From: Actinomadura mexicana
GTDB taxonomy: Bacteria; Actinomycetota; Actinomycetes; Streptosporangiales; Streptosporangiaceae
DNA length: 64,000 nucleotides
Direction of reading: 5' to 3'
Assembly: GCF_900188105.1 (NCBI RefSeq)
Contig: NZ_FZNP01000016.1
Span: forward strand, 62,001-126,000
How positions within the stretch are numbered: the first letter of the stretch is position 1; the number at the start of each line of letters is the position of its first letter. The notes below the pieces were generated by a model. It saw nothing but the letters and a program-made list of their open reading frames with translations, was not told where the DNA came from and did not search any database. Of this stretch, positions 52,898 to 61,252 are shown piece by piece. The position numbers were made by a program, and so were the translations under genes.

Positions 52898-53887
52898 ATG
52901 ATCCCCCACGAGAGCGACCCCCGCGCGGACCGGCCCGGCGGGGACGAGCCGCCGCTGGACGCCTACTCCCGCGTCGTGACCGCCGTCGCCCGCGACCTCA
53001 CCCCGCGCGTGGCGGCCCTGCGCGTCCGGCACCGCCGCGGCGAGGGCGCGGGGTCGGCCGTGGCGTTCACCGGCGACGGGTTCCTGCTCACCAACGCCCA
53101 CGTCGTCGGGGCCGCGACCGGCGGGCACGCGGCGTTCGCCGGCGGCGCCGCCGGCGCGTTCACGGTCGTCGGCACCGACCCTCTGTCGGACCTGGCCGTG
53201 GTGCGGGCCGAGGGGCCCGTCCCCGACCCGGTCACCCTCGGCGACGCCGACTCCCTGGTCGTCGGGCAGCTCGTCGTCGCCGTCGGCAACCCCCTCGGCC
53301 TGGCCGGATCCGTCACCGCCGGCGTCGTGTCCGCCCTCGGCCGGTCGCTGCCGACCTCCCAGCCCACCCGCGCCGGCACCGCCGTCCGCGTCATCGAGGA
53401 CGTCATCCAGACCGACGCGGCCCTCAACCCCGGCAACTCCGGCGGCGCGCTCGCCGACGCCCGCGGCCGCGTCGTCGGGGTCAACACCGCCGTCGCCGGG
53501 ATCGGCCTCGGCCTGGCCGTCCCCGTCAACGCCACCACGCGCCGCATCATCGACGCCCTCATCCGCGACGGCCGCGTGCGCCGCGCGTTCCTCGGCCTGG
53601 CCGCCGCGCCCGTCCCGGTGCCCGCCGACCTGCGCGAGCGCACCGGCCGCGATGAGGCGCTGCGCGTCGCCGAGATCGTGCCCGCCGGCCCCGCCGAGCG
53701 GGCCGGGCTGCGGCGCGGCGACCTGGTCCTGACCGCCGGCGGCGCGCCGGTCACCGACGCCCAGTCCCTGCAGCGGCTCATGTTCGCCGACGCGATCGGG
53801 CGGCCCCTGCCGATCACCGTGCTGCGCAACGGCGCCATGGTCGACGTCATCGCCGAACCCGTCGAGCTCGGCGCCGAGCACGCCTGA
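52898..53887 (+). CDS. S1C family (HtrA/DegP-like) serine protease with PDZ domain
   Basis: Trypsin-fold protease of 329 residues. Catalytic triad: His68 (LTNAHVV), Asp98 (PLSDLAVV) and Ser181 (NPGNSGGAL). A PDZ domain follows at about 245-320 (VAEIVPAGPAERAGLRRGDLVLTAGG). It has no signal peptide or membrane helix, unlike most HtrA proteins, and so is predicted cytoplasmic. ATG has GGGAGG 6 bases upstream. Its promoter region has the TTAC-N3-GTAA palindrome. It may serve in protein quality control; targets unknown. Confidence 0.93.
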   Translation: MIPHESDPRADRPGGDEPPLDAYSRVVTAVARDLTPRVAALRVRHRRGEGAGSAVAFTGDGFLLTNAHVVGAATGGHAAFAGGAAGAFTVVGTDPLSDLAVVRAEGPVPDPVTLGDADSLVVGQLVVAVGNPLGLAGSVTAGVVSALGRSLPTSQPTRAGTAVRVIEDVIQTDAALNPGNSGGALADARGRVVGVNTAVAGIGLGLAVPVNATTRRIIDALIRDGRVRRAFLGLAAAPVPVPADLRERTGRDEALRVAEIVPAGPAERAGLRRGDLVLTAGGAPVTDAQSLQRLMFADAIGRPLPITVLRNGAMVDVIAEPVELGAEHA

Positions 53888-53894
53888 CCCCCCT

Positions 53895-54878
53895 CTACCC
53901 GCCGCCCGGGCCGCCCGGGCCGCGGAACGTCGCGCGGTAGGACGAGGGCGACACCCCGATCGCCGCGTGCAGGTGCAGGCGCAGCGACGCCGCCGTCCCG
54001 AACCCCGCCCGCTCGGCGACCCGCTCCACCGGCAGGTCGGTCTCCTCCAGCAGCCGCCGTGCCGCCTGCACCCGCTGCGCCGTCAGCCACACCTGCGGCG
54101 ACACGCCGGTCTCCTGCCGGAACCGGCGCGTGAACGTCCGCACGCTCATCGACGCCCGCGCCGCCAGCTGCGCCAGCGTCACCGGCCGCTCCAGCCGCTC
54201 CAGCGCCCACGCCCGCGCCGGGCCCGTCGAGGACGCCCGCACCGGCGGCACCGGCAGCGCCGTGAACTGCGCCTGCCCGCCCTCCCGGTGCGGCGGCACC
54301 ACCGTGCGGCGCGCCACGTCGCCCGCCACCGCCGCGCCGTGATCGCGGCGGATCATGTGCAGGCACAGGTCGATGCCCGCCGCCTCGCCCGCCGAGGTCA
54401 GCACCGCGCCCTCGTCGACGAACAGCACCGCCGCGTCCACCCGCACCCCCGGGAACATCTCCGCGAGCCGCCCGCACGACAGCCAGTGCGTCGTGGCGCG
54501 CCGGCCCTCCAGCAGCCCCGCCGCCGCCAGCACGAACGCGCCCGTGCACACCGACGCCACCCGCGCGCCCCGCGCGGCGGCCGCCGCCAGCGCCCCCGGC
54601 ACCGGCCCCTGCCCGGGACGGCTCTCGTCCAGCACGTGCGACGCCGGCACGACCACCGTGTCCGCGGCCTCCAGCGCCTCCAGCCCGTGCCGCACCGCCA
54701 CCGCGAAATCGGCGTCCGCCCGCACCGCCCCGGGCTCCACCCCGCACGACACCACCTCGTACAGCGGCGCGCCCCCCGCCGACCGCGCCTGTCCGAACAG
54801 CTGGTGGACGATGCCGAGTTCCATCGGCAGCACGCCCTCGCGCACCAGCACCGCCACCCGGTGAACCCCGCCCGACAT
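53895..54878 (-). CDS. GlxA family (DJ-1/PfpI plus AraC) transcriptional regulator
   Basis: Regulator of 327 residues. Residues 1-175 are a DJ-1/PfpI-like domain (VAVLVREGVLPMELGIVHQLFG, ADTVVVPASHV, VASVCTGAFVLAAAGLLEGRRATTHW with Cys in the nucleophile place). The C-terminus is an AraC-type double HTH (LAQLAARASMSVRTFTRRFRQETGVSPQVWL and ERVAERAGFGTAASLRLHLHAAIGVSPSSYRATF). ATG 54878 has GAGGATCGG upstream; ATG 54899 is also in frame. It is divergent from the quinone reductase gene, its likely target. Confidence 0.93.
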   Translation of the reverse strand: MSGGVHRVAVLVREGVLPMELGIVHQLFGQARSAGGAPLYEVVSCGVEPGAVRADADFAVAVRHGLEALEAADTVVVPASHVLDESRPGQGPVPGALAAAAARGARVASVCTGAFVLAAAGLLEGRRATTHWLSCGRLAEMFPGVRVDAAVLFVDEGAVLTSAGEAAGIDLCLHMIRRDHGAAVAGDVARRTVVPPHREGGQAQFTALPVPPVRASSTGPARAWALERLERPVTLAQLAARASMSVRTFTRRFRQETGVSPQVWLTAQRVQAARRLLEETDLPVERVAERAGFGTAASLRLHLHAAIGVSPSSYRATFRGPGGPGGG

Positions 54879-54996
54879 GGCCCGATCCTCGCACACCATG
54901 GCCCACCGGCCACTCACCGCCGCCGCCGCCCGCCCGGCAGCATCGGAGACGCCCCCAGCCTCAACCCGCACCACACCGGGAAAGGGAGACAGCCCC

Positions 54997-55776
54997 GTGA
55001 ACGTTCTATGGATCTTCGCCCACCCCGAGGGCCGCTCCCTCAATGGCGCGCTGCGCGACCACGGCGCCGCCACGCTGCGCCGCGACGGCCACCGCGTCCG
55101 CCACTCCGACCTGTACGCGATGGGCTGGAACCCCCTGGTCGGCCCCGCCGACTTCGGCCACGACCCGGCGGACCGCCTCATCGTCGGTGCCGCGTCCGAA
55201 CGCGCCCACGCCGCCGGCGCCCTGGCCCCCGACATTCGTGCCGAACAAGACAAGATCGCCTGGGCGGACGCGCTGATCGTGCAGTTCCCCCTGTGGTGGT
55301 ACGGGATGCCCGCCATCCTGAAGGGCTGGTTCGACCGCGTGTTCGTCCAGGGTTTCGCGTTCGGCGTCACCGACGGCGCGGGCCGCACCCTGCGCTACGG
55401 CGACGGCGGCCTGGCCGGGCGCCGCGCCCTGGTCGTCACCACAGCCGGCGCGCGCTCCTCCAGCCTGGGCCCCCGCGGCGTGCACGGCGCCGCCGAGGAC
55501 GTCCTGTTCCCCCTCCTGCACGGCACGCTGTTCTACACCGGCATGGACGTCCTGCCGCCCCTGGTCATCACCGGCGCCGACCGCGCCACCCCCGCCGACC
55601 GCGCCGCGGCCGCCGCCGCGCTGGACGCCCGCCTGCACGCCCTGCCCACAGCCGGCCCCATCCCGTACCGGAGCGAGCACGGCGGCGACTACACCGACGA
55701 CCTCACCCTGCGCCCCGACCTGGCTCCGGGCCGCACCGGCCTCGCCATCCACCGCCGCCCGTCCCCGACGGGGTAG
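54997..55776 (+). CDS. NAD(P)H dehydrogenase (quinone), flavodoxin-fold
   Basis: A protein of 259 residues in the NQO1/MdaB/KefF-type family. VLWIFAHPEGRSLNGAL binds FMN/FAD phosphate; DLYAMGWNPLVGPADF, WADALIVQFPLWWYGMPAILKGWFDRVFVQGFAF and the TTAGARSSS motif are diagnostic. Reduces quinones or similar electrophiles by two electrons, protecting from redox stress. GTG start preceded by AAAGGGAG. The divergent GlxA-type regulator probably controls it. Confidence 0.93.
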   Translation: MNVLWIFAHPEGRSLNGALRDHGAATLRRDGHRVRHSDLYAMGWNPLVGPADFGHDPADRLIVGAASERAHAAGALAPDIRAEQDKIAWADALIVQFPLWWYGMPAILKGWFDRVFVQGFAFGVTDGAGRTLRYGDGGLAGRRALVVTTAGARSSSLGPRGVHGAAEDVLFPLLHGTLFYTGMDVLPPLVITGADRATPADRAAAAAALDARLHALPTAGPIPYRSEHGGDYTDDLTLRPDLAPGRTGLAIHRRPSPTG

Positions 55777-55782
55777 GCGGCG

Positions 55783-56811
55783 TCACAGAAGAGCGAGCTG
55801 CTGCGGGCCGGGCGGCGCAGAGGGTGGCGCGGGGGCCGGGGTGCGGGCGGGGCGGTGCGCCGCGCGGCCGCCGACGCCGTACTCCGCGGCCAGGTCCCGG
55901 ACCCGGCGCGCGATCCGCTCCTGGTACTCGCGGGGCGCGTAGGCGCCGCCGCGGTACAGGCGCGCGTACGGCACGACCAGTTCCGGGTGGTCCTCGCGCA
56001 GCCAGGACAGGAACCACTCGCGGGCCCCGGGGCGCAGGTGCAGCGTGATCGCCGACACCGACGTGGCGCCCGCCTCGGCGATCTGCCGGACCGCCGCCTC
56101 CAGCTGGGCGGGGGAGTCCGACAGGTAGGGCAGGACCGGGCCCATCAGCACCCCGCAGCCGACGCCCGCCTCGTTCAGCGCCGCGCACACCTCCAGCCGC
56201 CGCCGCGGCGGCGGCGCGCCCGGCTCCACCGCCCGCCCGAGGTCCCGGTCGAGCGCCCCCACCGACACCGCCGTGCCGACCCGCGTGCGGGCCGCCGCCT
56301 CCCGCAGCAGCGGCAGGTCGCGCAGGATCAGCGAGCCCTTGGTCAGGATCGAGAACGGGTTGGCCGCCTCCGTCAGCGCCGCCAGGATCCCCGGCATCAG
56401 CCGGTAGCGGCCCTCGGCCCGCTGGTAGCAGTCGACGTTGGTGCCCATCGCGATGTGCTCGCCCCGCCACCGGGGCGCCGCCAGCTCCGCCCGGACCCGC
56501 TCGGCGGCGTTCACCTTCACCACGATCCGCGAGTCGAAGTCCGCACCGGCATCCAGATCCAGATACTCATGGCTTTTCCGGGCGAAACAGTAGTTGCAGG
56601 CATGAGTGCAGCCCCGGTAGGGGTTGACCGTCCAGCGGAACGGGACGCGGGAGGCCTCGGGCACCTTGTTGACGACCGTCCGGGCGCGCACCTCGTAGAA
56701 GGTCATGCCGCGGAACTCCGGGGTGTCGAATGTGCGCGCCACCGCGCCGCGCTCGATCAGCGGCCGCGCGGGCCCCTCGTCCCCGTCCAGCCGGAGATGA
56801 TCCCAGCGCAC
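55783..56811 (-). CDS. Rv2578c family radical SAM protein
   Basis: A protein of 342 residues. The [4Fe-4S] radical-SAM motif C-x3-C-x2-C is in NPYRGCTHACNYCFARKSHEYL. Flanking SRIVVKVNAAERVRAEL, IAMGTNVDCYQRAEGRYRLMPGIL and FSILTKGSLILRDLPLL match the Rv2578c/SplB-like group, whose reaction is unknown. The true start is GTG 56811, with AGGAGG 7 bases upstream; the ATG 7 codons earlier (56832) has none. C-terminal 30 residues are Pro/Ala-rich. It converges on the quinone reductase gene. Confidence 0.93.
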   Translation of the reverse strand: MRWDHLRLDGDEGPARPLIERGAVARTFDTPEFRGMTFYEVRARTVVNKVPEASRVPFRWTVNPYRGCTHACNYCFARKSHEYLDLDAGADFDSRIVVKVNAAERVRAELAAPRWRGEHIAMGTNVDCYQRAEGRYRLMPGILAALTEAANPFSILTKGSLILRDLPLLREAAARTRVGTAVSVGALDRDLGRAVEPGAPPPRRRLEVCAALNEAGVGCGVLMGPVLPYLSDSPAQLEAAVRQIAEAGATSVSAITLHLRPGAREWFLSWLREDHPELVVPYARLYRGGAYAPREYQERIARRVRDLAAEYGVGGRAAHRPARTPAPAPPSAPPGPQQLALL

Positions 56812-56974
56812 CCCCCACCTCCTCGAACGCATGAGCGACGATACGTCCGGTCAGTATGGAACGTGTGTTCGAAGATCGCAATGCGGAGATCAGGCGAAAC
56901 AGGACGGTGAGGGATCACACGGGCGGCGGCGTTTCGTGCATGGCATCCCGGCACGTGCGTAACAATGGGCCGCT

Positions 56975-58597
56975 ATGGCATGGCGATCCAGGACCCGGCA
57001 AGTGGCGGCGGCGTTGACGGCGGGAGCGTCGGCGGGCGCGCTCGCCGCCTGCGGCATCACCGCCTTCGGCGGCACGACCGGGCGCGAGGACGGGCCCGTA
57101 CCCCCCGACGCCAAGGCCGAGTGCCCGAGCGTCCCCGCCCCCGACGGCGCCAAGGGACGGCAGTTGCGCGGCATGTGGATCGCCAGCGTCGGCAACACCG
57201 ACTGGCCCAGGGACCCCGGCGCCTCCGCCGCCGACCAGAAGAAGCAGTTCACCCGCCTCCTCGACACCGCCTCAGCGATGAACATGAACGCGGTGTTCGT
57301 CCAGATCCGCCCCAACTCCGACGCGTTCTACGACTCCCCGTACGAGCCGTGGTCGCAGTGGCTCACCGGCACCCAGGGCAAAGACCCCGGCTACGACGTC
57401 CTGGCGTTCATGCTCAAGGAGGCCCACGCCCGCAACCTGGAGTTCCACGCCTGGTTCAACCCCTACCGCGTGTCCCGCCACGACGACCTGAAGAAGCTGT
57501 CGCCCAAGAGCCCCGCCCGGCAGCACCCCGACTGGGTCCGCAAGTACGGCAAGGGCCTGTGGTACGACCCCGGCCTGCCGCAGGTCCGCGACCTGGCGAC
57601 CAAGGCCGTCATGGACGTCGTCACCAAGTACGACATCGACGCCGTCCACTTCGACGACTACTTCTACCCCTACCCCGAGGACGGCGACTTCCCCGACGGC
57701 GCCGCCTTCAAGGCCTACGGCAACGGCATGAAGCGCGCCGACTGGCGCCGCCGCAACGTCGACACCCTCGTGGAGTCGCTGTCGGGCCGCATCCACGCCG
57801 CCAAACCCTGGGTCCGGTTCGGCATCAGCCCCTTCGGCGTGTGGCGCAACAAGAGCAGCGACCCCGACGGGTCGCCCACCGCCGCCCTGCAGAGCTACGA
57901 CGACATCTACGCCGACACCCGCAAATGGATCAGGCAGGGGTGGCTCGACTACGTCACCCCCCAGCTGTACTGGCCCATCGGCGACGCCCGCGCCGACTAC
58001 GCCGAACTCGCCGCCTGGTGGGCCCGCCAGGTCAAGGGCACCGGCGTCCAGCTGACCATCGGGCAGGCCGCCTACCGCGTCGGCGCGGACGCCACCTGGC
58101 GCAAACCCGCCGAACTGTCGCGCCACCTCACCCTGAACGCCAAGTACCCCCAGATCGGCGGCGACGTGTTCTTCAGCGCCTCCGACATCGCCGCCAACCG
58201 GCGCGGGTTCGCCGCCCGCATCCGCGCCGACCACTACACCGGCCCCGCCGTCCCGCCCGTCCCCGCCCGGCGCGGCGGGCAGGCGCCCCCGCCCGTCCAG
58301 GGCACCGCCGCCGCTCCCGCCACCGGCAAGGACGGCAAGGGCGTGAAGGGCGTGAAGGTCACCTGGCGCACCTCGCAGGGCGCCGCCTCCTACGCCGTCT
58401 ACCGCGTCGAGGACGCCGAGCCCGGCTGCGCGCCCGTCGACCCCCGCCGCCTCATCGCGGACGTCCGCGGCGGCGGCATCATCGACCCCACCGCCGAACC
58501 GGGCCGCTCCTACACCTACTCCGTCACCGCCCTGGACCGCCTCCACCACGAGAGCCGCCCCGGACGCGGCGCAACGGCCACCGCCCCCGAGGGATAA
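56975..58597 (+). CDS. Lipoprotein, glycosyl hydrolase family 10-like (GHL10/DUF187)
   Basis: Secreted lipoprotein of 540 residues. The signal peptide ends in a lipobox, LAAC, with acylated Cys26. The catalytic TIM-barrel part, about 65-400, has LRGMWIASVGNTDWPRD, MNMNAVFVQIRPNSDAFYDS, FHAWFNPYRVS, DIDAVHFDDYFYPYP, and FGISPFGVWRN. Acidic residues in HFDDYFYP may be catalytic. A fibronectin type III-like domain closes the protein (about 450-535). Relatives are thought to act on cell-wall or exopolysaccharide glycans. AACAAT near 56961 may be a -10, giving a very short leader. Confidence 0.92.
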   Translation: MAWRSRTRQVAAALTAGASAGALAACGITAFGGTTGREDGPVPPDAKAECPSVPAPDGAKGRQLRGMWIASVGNTDWPRDPGASAADQKKQFTRLLDTASAMNMNAVFVQIRPNSDAFYDSPYEPWSQWLTGTQGKDPGYDVLAFMLKEAHARNLEFHAWFNPYRVSRHDDLKKLSPKSPARQHPDWVRKYGKGLWYDPGLPQVRDLATKAVMDVVTKYDIDAVHFDDYFYPYPEDGDFPDGAAFKAYGNGMKRADWRRRNVDTLVESLSGRIHAAKPWVRFGISPFGVWRNKSSDPDGSPTAALQSYDDIYADTRKWIRQGWLDYVTPQLYWPIGDARADYAELAAWWARQVKGTGVQLTIGQAAYRVGADATWRKPAELSRHLTLNAKYPQIGGDVFFSASDIAANRRGFAARIRADHYTGPAVPPVPARRGGQAPPPVQGTAAAPATGKDGKGVKGVKVTWRTSQGAASYAVYRVEDAEPGCAPVDPRRLIADVRGGGIIDPTAEPGRSYTYSVTALDRLHHESRPGRGATATAPEG

Positions 58598-58654
58598 TGA
58601 TCATGCTCCGTGGGGAGGAATCTCACACCTGACCACCCCCCGGAGGTATGAAGC

Positions 58655-58855
58655 ATGGCGCTGTCGATGGAGGAGCAGCGGATCCTCGGCCAGATCGAGG
58701 TCCGCCTGAAGGAGGACGACCCGCGGCTGGCCCAGCGCCTCGCCCGCCTCGGCACCCCCCGCGCCCGCCGCGCCCGCACGGTCGTCCTCGCCGCGGCCGC
58801 CGTCATCATCGTCCTGGCCGCGATAGGCGCCGGAATCGCCGCCGCCGTGCTCTGA
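58655..58855 (+). CDS. DUF3040 small membrane protein
   Basis: A protein of 66 residues with the DUF3040 signature: MALSMEEQRILGQIEVRLKEDDPRLAQRL, then a basic turn (RARRART) and one C-terminal membrane helix (VVLAAAAVIIVLAAIGAGIAAAVL). Widespread in actinomycetes, often longer with two helices; function unknown. GGAGG lies 9 bases upstream of the ATG. Confidence 0.9.
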   Translation: MALSMEEQRILGQIEVRLKEDDPRLAQRLARLGTPRARRARTVVLAAAAVIIVLAAIGAGIAAAVL

Positions 58856-58883
58856 CAGCCCTGGCCCCTCCGCACCGGCCAGC

Positions 58884-58931
58884 GGCGGACGCACGCCACG
58901 CGATGCGTCCGCCGGAGATGCGTCCGCCGGA
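58884..58931. repeat. Hairpin with duplicated right arm (15-base tandem repeat)
   Basis: GGCGGACGCA (58884-58893) pairs perfectly with TGCGTCCGCC (58904-58913). The sequence GATGCGTCCGCCGGA occurs twice in tandem (58902-58916 and 58917-58931), so a second right arm can also pair. It begins 29 bases after the DUF3040 stop and may act as its terminator. The gap 58856-59443 has no gene that I can support; besides this repeat it holds a second hairpin at 59040-59081. Confidence 0.7.
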
Positions 58932-59039
58932 CCAGCACGCCCCGCGACGGCCCCGGGGATCCGCGGGGCGCCCCGCCCGCTCCCGCGGGCACGGCCGGCG
59001 GGCACGGCCGGACCGCGACGAGAGCCCCGGACGCGCGAA

Positions 59040-59081
59040 CGCCAAGGCCCCGGCGGGGATCAACCCACCGGGGCCTTGGCG
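59040..59081 (+). terminator. 14-bp perfect hairpin in the gap after DUF3040
   Basis: CGCCAAGGCCCCGG and CCGGGGCCTTGGCG (59040-59053 and 59068-59081) are perfect complements around a 14-base loop. No T-run follows. Terminator or folded non-coding transcript are both possible. Confidence 0.5.
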
Positions 59082-59443
59082 TCAAGCCGGTGTGGTGGTC
59101 GCCTCACGGCGAAAGGCACAACGAAGCTCCAGCCCGGACCGCATGGGACCGGCGGTATTCCCCGAAGGCATCAGGTAGAGCCCGGGGGACACATGCCACA
59201 CCGACGCCCCCACTCTAGCGGCTCCGCGCCAGTGCCACCTCCACCGCCACCCCGCACGTGAAGTTCACCTCACCCCGCGGTGACGGTCGCCTGCGACCGT
59301 GCACCGCCATGCCGGGAGAAGCGTCCACGAATATGAGTCGATGCGGGGAATGCGGGGAGACCGGCCGGCCACCGCGCGGGGGCCCCGCACCGACCCGCAC
59401 ATCGACCGGCGGCCAGACCCGGCACAGATGAGGAGACGGGGCA

Positions 59444-59953
59444 GTGCGCACCACGGGGACGGGGACCACCAGGCCTGCGGGCGGCGGAACCGAGGAAAGA
59501 GACTGCTGCGGCGTGTCGGCGGCCTGGGACCTGGCCGCCGACATCCGCGCCGCGGCACAGGCCCGCGCGCTCACCCGCCGGTCGCTGCGCCGATGGCGCG
59601 TCACCGGCCCCGACGACGTCGCCGACGTCGTCCTCATCGTGGACGAGCTGGTCACCAACGCCGTCGTGCACGGCACCGGGCCCGTCCACCTGGCCCTGCG
59701 CCTGGAGGCCGGCCAGGCCGGGGCCCGCCTCACCGGCGAGGTCGGCGACGCCGACCCCCGCGCGCCCGGCGCGCCCGCCGGGCCGCCCCCCGTCCTGGAC
59801 TGGTCCGAGGCCGGCCGCGGCCTGCTCCTGGTCGCCTCCCTGGCCACCGAGTTCGGCGCCCGGCCCGCGCCGCCGGGCAAGACCATCTGGTTCACCCGCG
59901 ACCTCGACCCCCTGGACGCCCCCGCCCTCACCGCCGACGCACCGGCCGACTGA
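59444..59953 (+). CDS. ATP-binding protein, RsbW/anti-sigma-factor kinase-like
   Basis: A protein of 169 residues with a single HATPase_c_2 domain: VSAAWDLAADIRAAAQARALTRRSLRRW, N-box VVLIVDELVTNAVVHG, and G-box GRGLLLVASLATEFG with DWSEAG before it. Such stand-alone kinases usually phosphorylate STAS-domain anti-sigma antagonists or bind sigma factors; none is adjacent. GTG 59444 has GAGGAG 9 bases upstream. A 16-base duplication spans its stop codon. Confidence 0.88.
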   Translation: MRTTGTGTTRPAGGGTEERDCCGVSAAWDLAADIRAAAQARALTRRSLRRWRVTGPDDVADVVLIVDELVTNAVVHGTGPVHLALRLEAGQAGARLTGEVGDADPRAPGAPAGPPPVLDWSEAGRGLLLVASLATEFGARPAPPGKTIWFTRDLDPLDAPALTADAPAD

Positions 59954-59970
59954 CGCACCGGCCGACTGAC
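59939..59970. repeat. Exact 16-base tandem duplication over a stop codon
   Basis: GCACCGGCCGACTGAC occurs at 59939-59954 and again at 59955-59970. The first copy contains the TGA (59951-59953) of the RsbW-like gene. Probably a slippage product without effect on the protein. Confidence 0.9.
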
Positions 59971-59999
59971 ACGTCGAGACCGGCGGCCCGGAGAGGGGG

Positions 60000-61121
60000 T
60001 CAGGCCTGCAGGGGGCAGCGGTCCACCACCCACACGTCCTCCTCATCGCCGCCCGCCGGCGGCAGCGGCGGCTCGTCGGTGAGCCGGTCCAGATGCCACT
60101 CGATGTGGGCGAGCGGGCCCCGCCAGCCCGCCAGCAGGTCGGCCAGCGGGCGCGGCGGCCCCGGCGGCCCGTAGGGGCGCGGGTCGGGCAGCTCGGCCTC
60201 CCACAGCGCGTCGTCGCAGCCGGCCGCCCAGTGCGCCACCGCCTCCAGCACCTGCTGCAGGTCGCGCGCCAGATCGCCCAGCGACCGCAGCGCCATCGCG
60301 TCCTGGATCATCCGCTCCCGCGCGTCATAGGGCAGCTCCCGCCCGAAGGCCGGCGGGAACGGCGGAGGGCGGCCCTGCAGCACCGGCTCCTCGCCCGTCG
60401 CCGCCGACCGGATCGCGGCCGCCTGCCACCGCGTCCACTCCGCCAGATGCCCCAGCACCCCCCGCAGCGCCGCCGCGCCCGCACCGCCGCCCCGGACCTG
60501 CGCCGCCGCGTCCCGCAGCCGCGACCGCACGAACTCCAGCCGGTCCAGCGTCCACGCCCGCGCCCGCACCGCGCCCGCCGGGCCCCCCGGGCCCGCCTCG
60601 GCCGCCGGGCGCGGCACCGGCACCCGCAGCGCCGCCAGCAGATCGTCCAGATCCCGCACCTCGGCGCCCCGCCCCGACAGCACCGCCGCCCCGATCCGGT
60701 CCAGCCGGAACATCCGCGGCCCGTCGCGCATGCGGCACCACCCCACCAGGTACTCCCTGTAGGAGGCCACGACCAGGCCGTGCGCCTCCACGTCGCGGAA
60801 GCTGCGCGCCCCCGCCTGATCGGTGTAGGCCAGCCGCACGACCCGGCGGGCGCGGACCGCCTCGGCGAGCGTGTCGTGCACCGGGCCCATCAGCGACGCC
60901 ACCTCGCTCAGCGGCTCGCGCGCGGCGGCGGCGGGCAGCGCGTACCCGCGGCCCTTCCCGGCCCGCACCGGCAGCCCGCCGTGCCTCAGCAGCTCCAGGT
61001 CGCGGCGGACGGTCCGCTCGCTGACCCCCAGCCGCGCCGACAGCACCGCCCGGTCCAGCGGGCCGGGTGAGGCCGCCCGCAGCTCCGCGACGAGGGCCAG
61101 CAGCCGATCTACGCGATCCAC
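60000..61121 (-). CDS. WYL domain-containing HTH regulator with long C-terminus
   Basis: A protein of 373 residues. N-terminal DeoR/HTH_11 (MDRVDRLLALVAELRAASPGPLDRAVLSARLGVSERTVRRDLELLRHGGLPV), then a WYL domain (VVRLAYTDQAGARSFRDVEAHGLVVASYREYLVGWCRMRDGPRMFRLDRIGAAV). The last 180 residues are helical and include AHIEWHLDRL at the end, reminiscent of DinB-like bundles, a pairing seen in other actinobacterial WYL proteins. ATG 61121. Target genes unknown; no divergent partner. Confidence 0.9.
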   Translation of the reverse strand: MDRVDRLLALVAELRAASPGPLDRAVLSARLGVSERTVRRDLELLRHGGLPVRAGKGRGYALPAAAAREPLSEVASLMGPVHDTLAEAVRARRVVRLAYTDQAGARSFRDVEAHGLVVASYREYLVGWCRMRDGPRMFRLDRIGAAVLSGRGAEVRDLDDLLAALRVPVPRPAAEAGPGGPAGAVRARAWTLDRLEFVRSRLRDAAAQVRGGGAGAAALRGVLGHLAEWTRWQAAAIRSAATGEEPVLQGRPPPFPPAFGRELPYDARERMIQDAMALRSLGDLARDLQQVLEAVAHWAAGCDDALWEAELPDPRPYGPPGPPRPLADLLAGWRGPLAHIEWHLDRLTDEPPLPPAGGDEEDVWVVDRCPLQA

Positions 61122-61252
61122 GCCCCCATCGTCACCCCGCCCGCCGGCGATTCACCCTTCCGCAGGGGCTTGAAACCCTTACCGGCGCGGGGTTTCGGGC
61201 CCCGGCCGCGCCGGGAGGGGCGCCCTGGCCGGGCGGGGCGCCCGGTGCGGGG

